A stretch of DNA of 15,542 nt, from contig JAUWSP010000012.1 in assembly GCA_030610025.1 (NCBI GenBank), positions 1-15,542 of the forward strand, in the 5' to 3' direction. The notes under the pieces are model-generated. The model searched no databases. It worked only from the letters and a program-made list of their open reading frames with translations, and was not told the origin of the DNA. The translations under genes were made by a program, and so were the position numbers. Shown in pieces: positions 12,872 to 15,542 of this stretch. Origin of the DNA: Acidobacteriota bacterium. GTDB taxonomy: Bacteria > Acidobacteriota > Thermoanaerobaculia > Multivoradales > JAHEKO01. Each line of letters starts with the position of its first letter. Position 1 is the first letter of the stretch.

Positions 12872-14055
12872 GCGAATGCCTCGACGATCATCGCTATCCC
12901 CTGGCCACCGCCGATACAGGCTGAGGCCACACCCTTGCCCCCTCCTCGTCGCTGCAGCTCCTTCAGAAGAGTCAGAACCAGGCGGGTTCCTGTAGCACCC
13001 AGAGGATGACCCAGCGCTATGGCCCCGCCGTTGACGTTCAGCTTGTTCGTGTCCAGGTCCATCTCGCGAACAACCGCCAGAATCTGTCCAGCGAACGCCT
13101 CATTGATCTCGAAAAGGTCGAGGTCGCCGACCGACATCCCAGCACGTTCGAGGGCCTGGGCGATCGCTGGAACTGGACCGATGCCCATTCGGGAAGGCTC
13201 CACCCCAACCGTCGCCCAGGAGAGAATTCGCCCAAGCGGCCGCCCGGAGCGGCCTTGGACGCCCTCGTCGGTGGTCAAGACCATCATCGCGGCCCCGTCC
13301 ACAATGCCCGAAGCATTCCCAGCTGTCACGAAGCTATCTTCACCAAAGACCGGCCGCAAGGTGGACAGCTCTTCCAGTGTGGTCTCCTGTCGCAAGTGCT
13401 CGTCTCGCTCGACCGTCTTTTTCCGCCTCCCTCTTCCGACTTCCACCGCATGCACTTCCTCGGCCAGGCGGCCGCTCTCCCAGCCCGCGGCTGCACGCTG
13501 CTGGCTCTGCAGCGCGAACTCGTCCTGCTCCTGCCGACTGATTCCGTAGTCGGTCGCCAGATTGTTGCTCGTCTGTGCCATGAAGCAGCCGCAATAGGGA
13601 TCATAGAGCGAAGCCATGAGGAGGTCTTCGAGCTTGCCCTGGCCGAGGCGGAAGCCCTGCCTCGCTCCCCATATGCAATGGGGTGCTTGGGACATGCTCT
13701 CCATGCCTCCAACCAGACAAGTCGAGGCCTCGCCAAGCAGGATGGCATGGGCCCCGGAAATACTCGACAGGATCCCCGAGCCACACAGACGGTTCACTGT
13801 CAGAGCCGGCCTCGACTTGGGTACGTCCGCCCTGAGAGCCACATGGCGGGCGCCGTAGATGGCATCAGTCGACGTCTGCAGAGCATTGCCGACGAAGGTG
13901 TGGTCGATCACCTCAGGGTCGATCGCGGCTCGCTGCAGCACTTCCCTGGCAGCCAGTGCGCCGAGGTCCAGCGCCGACAGGTCGGCAAAGGACTGCCCGA
14001 ACTCTCCCATCGGGGTTCGAACCCCATCCAGAAGCACAAGATCTTGGATCTCCAT
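12868..14055 (-). CDS. Thiolase family protein (acetyl-CoA C-acetyltransferase type)
   Basis: Thiolases condense two acyl-CoAs to a 3-ketoacyl-CoA or run the reverse cleavage. The 395-residue protein is a full-length type II thiolase: nucleophile C91 in NRLCGSG, GGMESMSQAP, NEAFA, H350 in ALGHPLGATG and C380 in ACIGGGQG. The VRTPMGEFGQSFADL N-terminus is typical of acetoacetyl-CoA thiolases, but chain length cannot be fixed. ATG 14053-14055 has GAGGAG on the - strand (14064-14069) 8 nt upstream. It lies 40 nt after the threonine-synthase-like gene and overlaps the SDR by GTGA. No phaC, acyl-CoA dehydrogenase or enoyl-CoA hydratase is in the window, so synthesis versus degradation is open. Confidence 0.94.
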   Translation of the reverse strand: MEIQDLVLLDGVRTPMGEFGQSFADLSALDLGALAAREVLQRAAIDPEVIDHTFVGNALQTSTDAIYGARHVALRADVPKSRPALTVNRLCGSGILSSISGAHAILLGEASTCLVGGMESMSQAPHCIWGARQGFRLGQGKLEDLLMASLYDPYCGCFMAQTSNNLATDYGISRQEQDEFALQSQQRAAAGWESGRLAEEVHAVEVGRGRRKKTVERDEHLRQETTLEELSTLRPVFGEDSFVTAGNASGIVDGAAMMVLTTDEGVQGRSGRPLGRILSWATVGVEPSRMGIGPVPAIAQALERAGMSVGDLDLFEINEAFAGQILAVVREMDLDTNKLNVNGGAIALGHPLGATGTRLVLTLLKELQRRGGGKGVASACIGGGQGIAMIVEAFA

Positions 14056-14095
14056 ATGGCCATCTCCTCGTCAGGATCGATAGTAAGGCGCCCTA

Positions 14096-15235
14096 CTACC
14101 CGAAGTAGTTCGCCGGGTGCCCGGTCTGAAAGATCAAGACTCGCTCATCTGACTGGACCAGGCCTTCAGCACGCAGCTTCTCGAATCCGGCTACGGCAGC
14201 CGCGCCCTCGGGGCCCAGCCACCGCCCTTCCTGCTTCGCGTACCGAGCTTGGATCTCCCCAAGTCCGTCCTCGGGCACGCTGACCGCAGTTCCGTTGGAC
14301 CTTCGAAGGGCCTCCAGAATCAGCGAATCGGCCAGTGATCTGGGGACTCGAAGCCCCCAGACTCCCGTCTTCGGCTCCTGCCAGGTCTCGGCTTGCTCCG
14401 CTCCCGAATGAAAGGCCCTCACAAGCGGCGCGCAGCCCTCCATCTGAACCGAAACGAGTCGGGGTAGCGATTCATCCAGGAGGCCCAATTCCTGCAACTC
14501 CTGAAAGGCTTTGTACATGGCAACAATTCCAGTACCGCCCCCGGTCGGATAGAAGATCCAATCAGGCGGGCTCCAATCGAACTGCTCGACCAGCTCGAGC
14601 CCCATGGTCTTCTTTCCCTCGACTCTATACGGCTCTCGAAAGGTCGAGAGGTCCCAGAACCCATCCTCGAACGCGGCGAGCTCCGAGGCGGAATCGACGA
14701 GGGTGGCTCCGCCGCACAGGACCTCGGCACCATACGAACGACACCGATCGACGATGACGCCTGGTGTATCGCCTGGTAGGGCAACCCTACACCTCAGGCC
14801 TCCAGCGGCAGCGTAGGCAGCAGTCGCGAGAGCGGCGTTTCCGGCACTGGGCAGCTGCACACCGGGCGCGCCCAGCTCCCTCGCCCGATTGACCGCCAGC
14901 GACAATCCCCGGTCCTTGAAGGATCCGGTCGGGTTCCCCGCCTCCTCCTTGAGCCAAACTTCCATTCCGTAGGGTACATTTCGAACCCGAACCAGGGGTG
15001 TCCCACCTTCACCCAGATCGATTCGATCGGCGAAGTTCTCCAGCGGCAGCAACTCCTCGTATCGCCAAAGACTCCAGGCTCTAGCCGCCAACCGACTCTT
15101 CAAGATCGGGCCCTTGCTCGGGTCGAGATCGTAGGCCACCAGCCAGGGGACCTCATCGCCTGTCGTCGGCGGCTGCTCCCGCAGGCTCAGGCGGCGACCA
15201 CTTTTCGAAGAAACCAACTCTCTGGCCCAACTCAT
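14096..15235 (-). CDS. Threonine synthase family PLP-dependent enzyme
   Basis: Threonine synthase converts O-phosphohomoserine to threonine using PLP. The 379-residue protein shows the fold type II pattern: LGEGGTPLVR (74-83), NPTGSFKDRG with PLP-binding K107, LPSAGNAALATAAYAAAGG, the marker DLSTFREPYRVEGKKTMG, a phosphate-binding PTGGGTG and an EGAAAVAG segment. WLVAYDL near the N-terminus fits, but the Cys-rich segment found in many relatives is missing, and the C-terminus ends QTGHPANYFG instead of the usual NTGSGxKY. I prefer ATG 15233-15235: GAGGGAG on the - strand (15242-15248) is perfectly spaced. An in-frame GTG at 15286 would overlap the upstream gene. Another PLP lyase specificity is possible. 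Confidence 0.82.
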   Translation of the reverse strand: MSWARELVSSKSGRRLSLREQPPTTGDEVPWLVAYDLDPSKGPILKSRLAARAWSLWRYEELLPLENFADRIDLGEGGTPLVRVRNVPYGMEVWLKEEAGNPTGSFKDRGLSLAVNRARELGAPGVQLPSAGNAALATAAYAAAGGLRCRVALPGDTPGVIVDRCRSYGAEVLCGGATLVDSASELAAFEDGFWDLSTFREPYRVEGKKTMGLELVEQFDWSPPDWIFYPTGGGTGIVAMYKAFQELQELGLLDESLPRLVSVQMEGCAPLVRAFHSGAEQAETWQEPKTGVWGLRVPRSLADSLILEALRRSNGTAVSVPEDGLGEIQARYAKQEGRWLGPEGAAAVAGFEKLRAEGLVQSDERVLIFQTGHPANYFG

Positions 15236-15266
15236 CAGTCTCTCCCTCGAAGTTTCGGTGCAGAGC

Positions 15267-15542
15267 TCACTCTGTCGTAGGGGCACCAGAACCCTTGGCT
15301 CCAGTGCCCTCCGGCTCTCTTGAAAGGGCCACTTCGTAGGCCCTCCGGTAGCGGCGCGCTACTGCAGACCAGGTGAGCTCTTCCGTCGCCTTCATTCGTG
15401 CCGCAGCTCCCATTCGAGCTCTTTCTGACGGTGACTCGAGAAGACGCCTCAAAGCTTCGGACAGCTGCTCGTCGTTTTCCTCCTCGACGAGCAACCCCTG
15501 CTCTCCATCGGAGACCGCCAATGGAATCCCCGATATACCCGA
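15267..15542 (-). CDS. Glycosyltransferase family 4-type protein, C-terminal end (partial)
   Basis: This is the last 91 codons of a - strand gene running off the right edge, with its stop at 15267-15269. The visible part matches the C-terminal (nucleotide-sugar-binding) half of GT-B glycosyltransferases of the group 1/GT4 type: SGIPLAVSDGEQGLLVEEEND, then LSEALRRLLESPSERARMGAAA and a closing TWSAVARRYRRAYEVAL. GT4 enzymes transfer sugars from nucleotide-sugar donors, often in envelope or glycan synthesis. The start and catalytic N-terminal part are not visible, so donor and acceptor are unknown. It lies 31 nt upstream of the threonine-synthase-like gene and is probably in the same transcript. 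Confidence 0.8.
   Translation of the reverse strand, partial: SGISGIPLAVSDGEQGLLVEEENDEQLSEALRRLLESPSERARMGAAARMKATEELTWSAVARRYRRAYEVALSREPEGTGAKGSGAPTTE

Noticed and set aside
14093..14108. CTACT/AGTAG hairpin at the end of the threonine-synthase-like gene
   Set aside because: Only 5 bp with no T-run on the - strand; not a credible terminator.
13006..14283. 425-codon open frame on the + strand opposite the thiolase
   Set aside because: It is longer than the thiolase, but the - strand product has every catalytic motif. The + strand frame runs through the thiolase/threonine synthase junction and has no recognisable family.
15236..15286. GTG 15286 as start of the threonine-synthase-like gene
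   Set aside because: It would overlap the glycosyltransferase end by 20 nt, whereas ATG 15235 has an ideal GAGGGAG site. It is not excluded.
1..15542. CRISPR arrays, insertion sequences, toxin-antitoxin or defence genes, tRNA and rRNA genes
   Set aside because: I looked on both strands and saw no repeat-spacer pattern, transposase, inverted-repeat-bounded element, defence domain or tRNA-like cloverleaf.

Overview
This is a GC-rich bacterial chromosomal segment (roughly 60% G+C by eye) with no sign of mobile DNA, CRISPR arrays, tRNA or rRNA genes. The left half is the widely conserved transcription/translation/RNA-turnover cluster nusA(3' end)-infB-DUF503(ylxP)-rbfA-nrnA-truB-rpsO-pnp, all on the + strand. 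This order with a DUF503 gene and a DHH-type NrnA, the IF-2 and PNPase layouts, and a REC-HD-GYP regulator nearby suggest a Gram-negative-type lineage such as Acidobacteriota or the former Deltaproteobacteria. The sequence alone does not decide the phylum.

Layout. Positions 1-8179 hold the nusA-pnp cluster, mostly tightly packed (ATGA overlap at DUF503/rbfA, 26-nt overlap at rbfA/nrnA, 4-nt gap at nrnA/truB). It has three longer spacers that look structured: 133 nt before DUF503 (possible three-way junction), 79 nt before rpsO (possible promoter plus a stem that can cover the Shine-Dalgarno sequence) and 133 nt before pnp (a 16-bp bulged hairpin). At 8213-10173 follow a REC-HD-GYP cyclic-di-GMP phosphodiesterase and a Nif3/YbgI metal-binding protein, joined by a GTGA overlap and possibly read through from pnp. 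At 10170-10173 the + cluster meets a - strand cluster tail to tail; one CTAG tetranucleotide supplies both stop codons.

The - strand cluster, read from right to left, is: a glycosyltransferase 3' end (cut by the window edge), a threonine-synthase-family PLP enzyme, a thiolase and an SDR reductase (GTGA overlap), radC, a free-standing MetRS C-terminal-type tRNA-binding protein and tatD (GTGA overlap). The genes are mostly housekeeping or general metabolism.

How the genes work together. NusA, IF-2, RbfA, TruB and S15 serve transcription, initiation, 30S maturation, tRNA modification and 30S assembly. PNPase and NrnA degrade RNA, with NrnA removing the shortest fragments. The HD-GYP enzyme should produce pGpG or GMP from c-di-GMP, which links it biochemically to NrnA and, by the E. 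coli precedent, to PNPase. The thiolase and SDR can catalyse two consecutive steps of acyl-CoA chemistry. No gene-free stretch exceeds about 135 nt. I found no wholly new system; the best leads are the three structured leaders, the c-di-GMP/RNA-decay gene grouping, and the stand-alone tRNA-binding protein.
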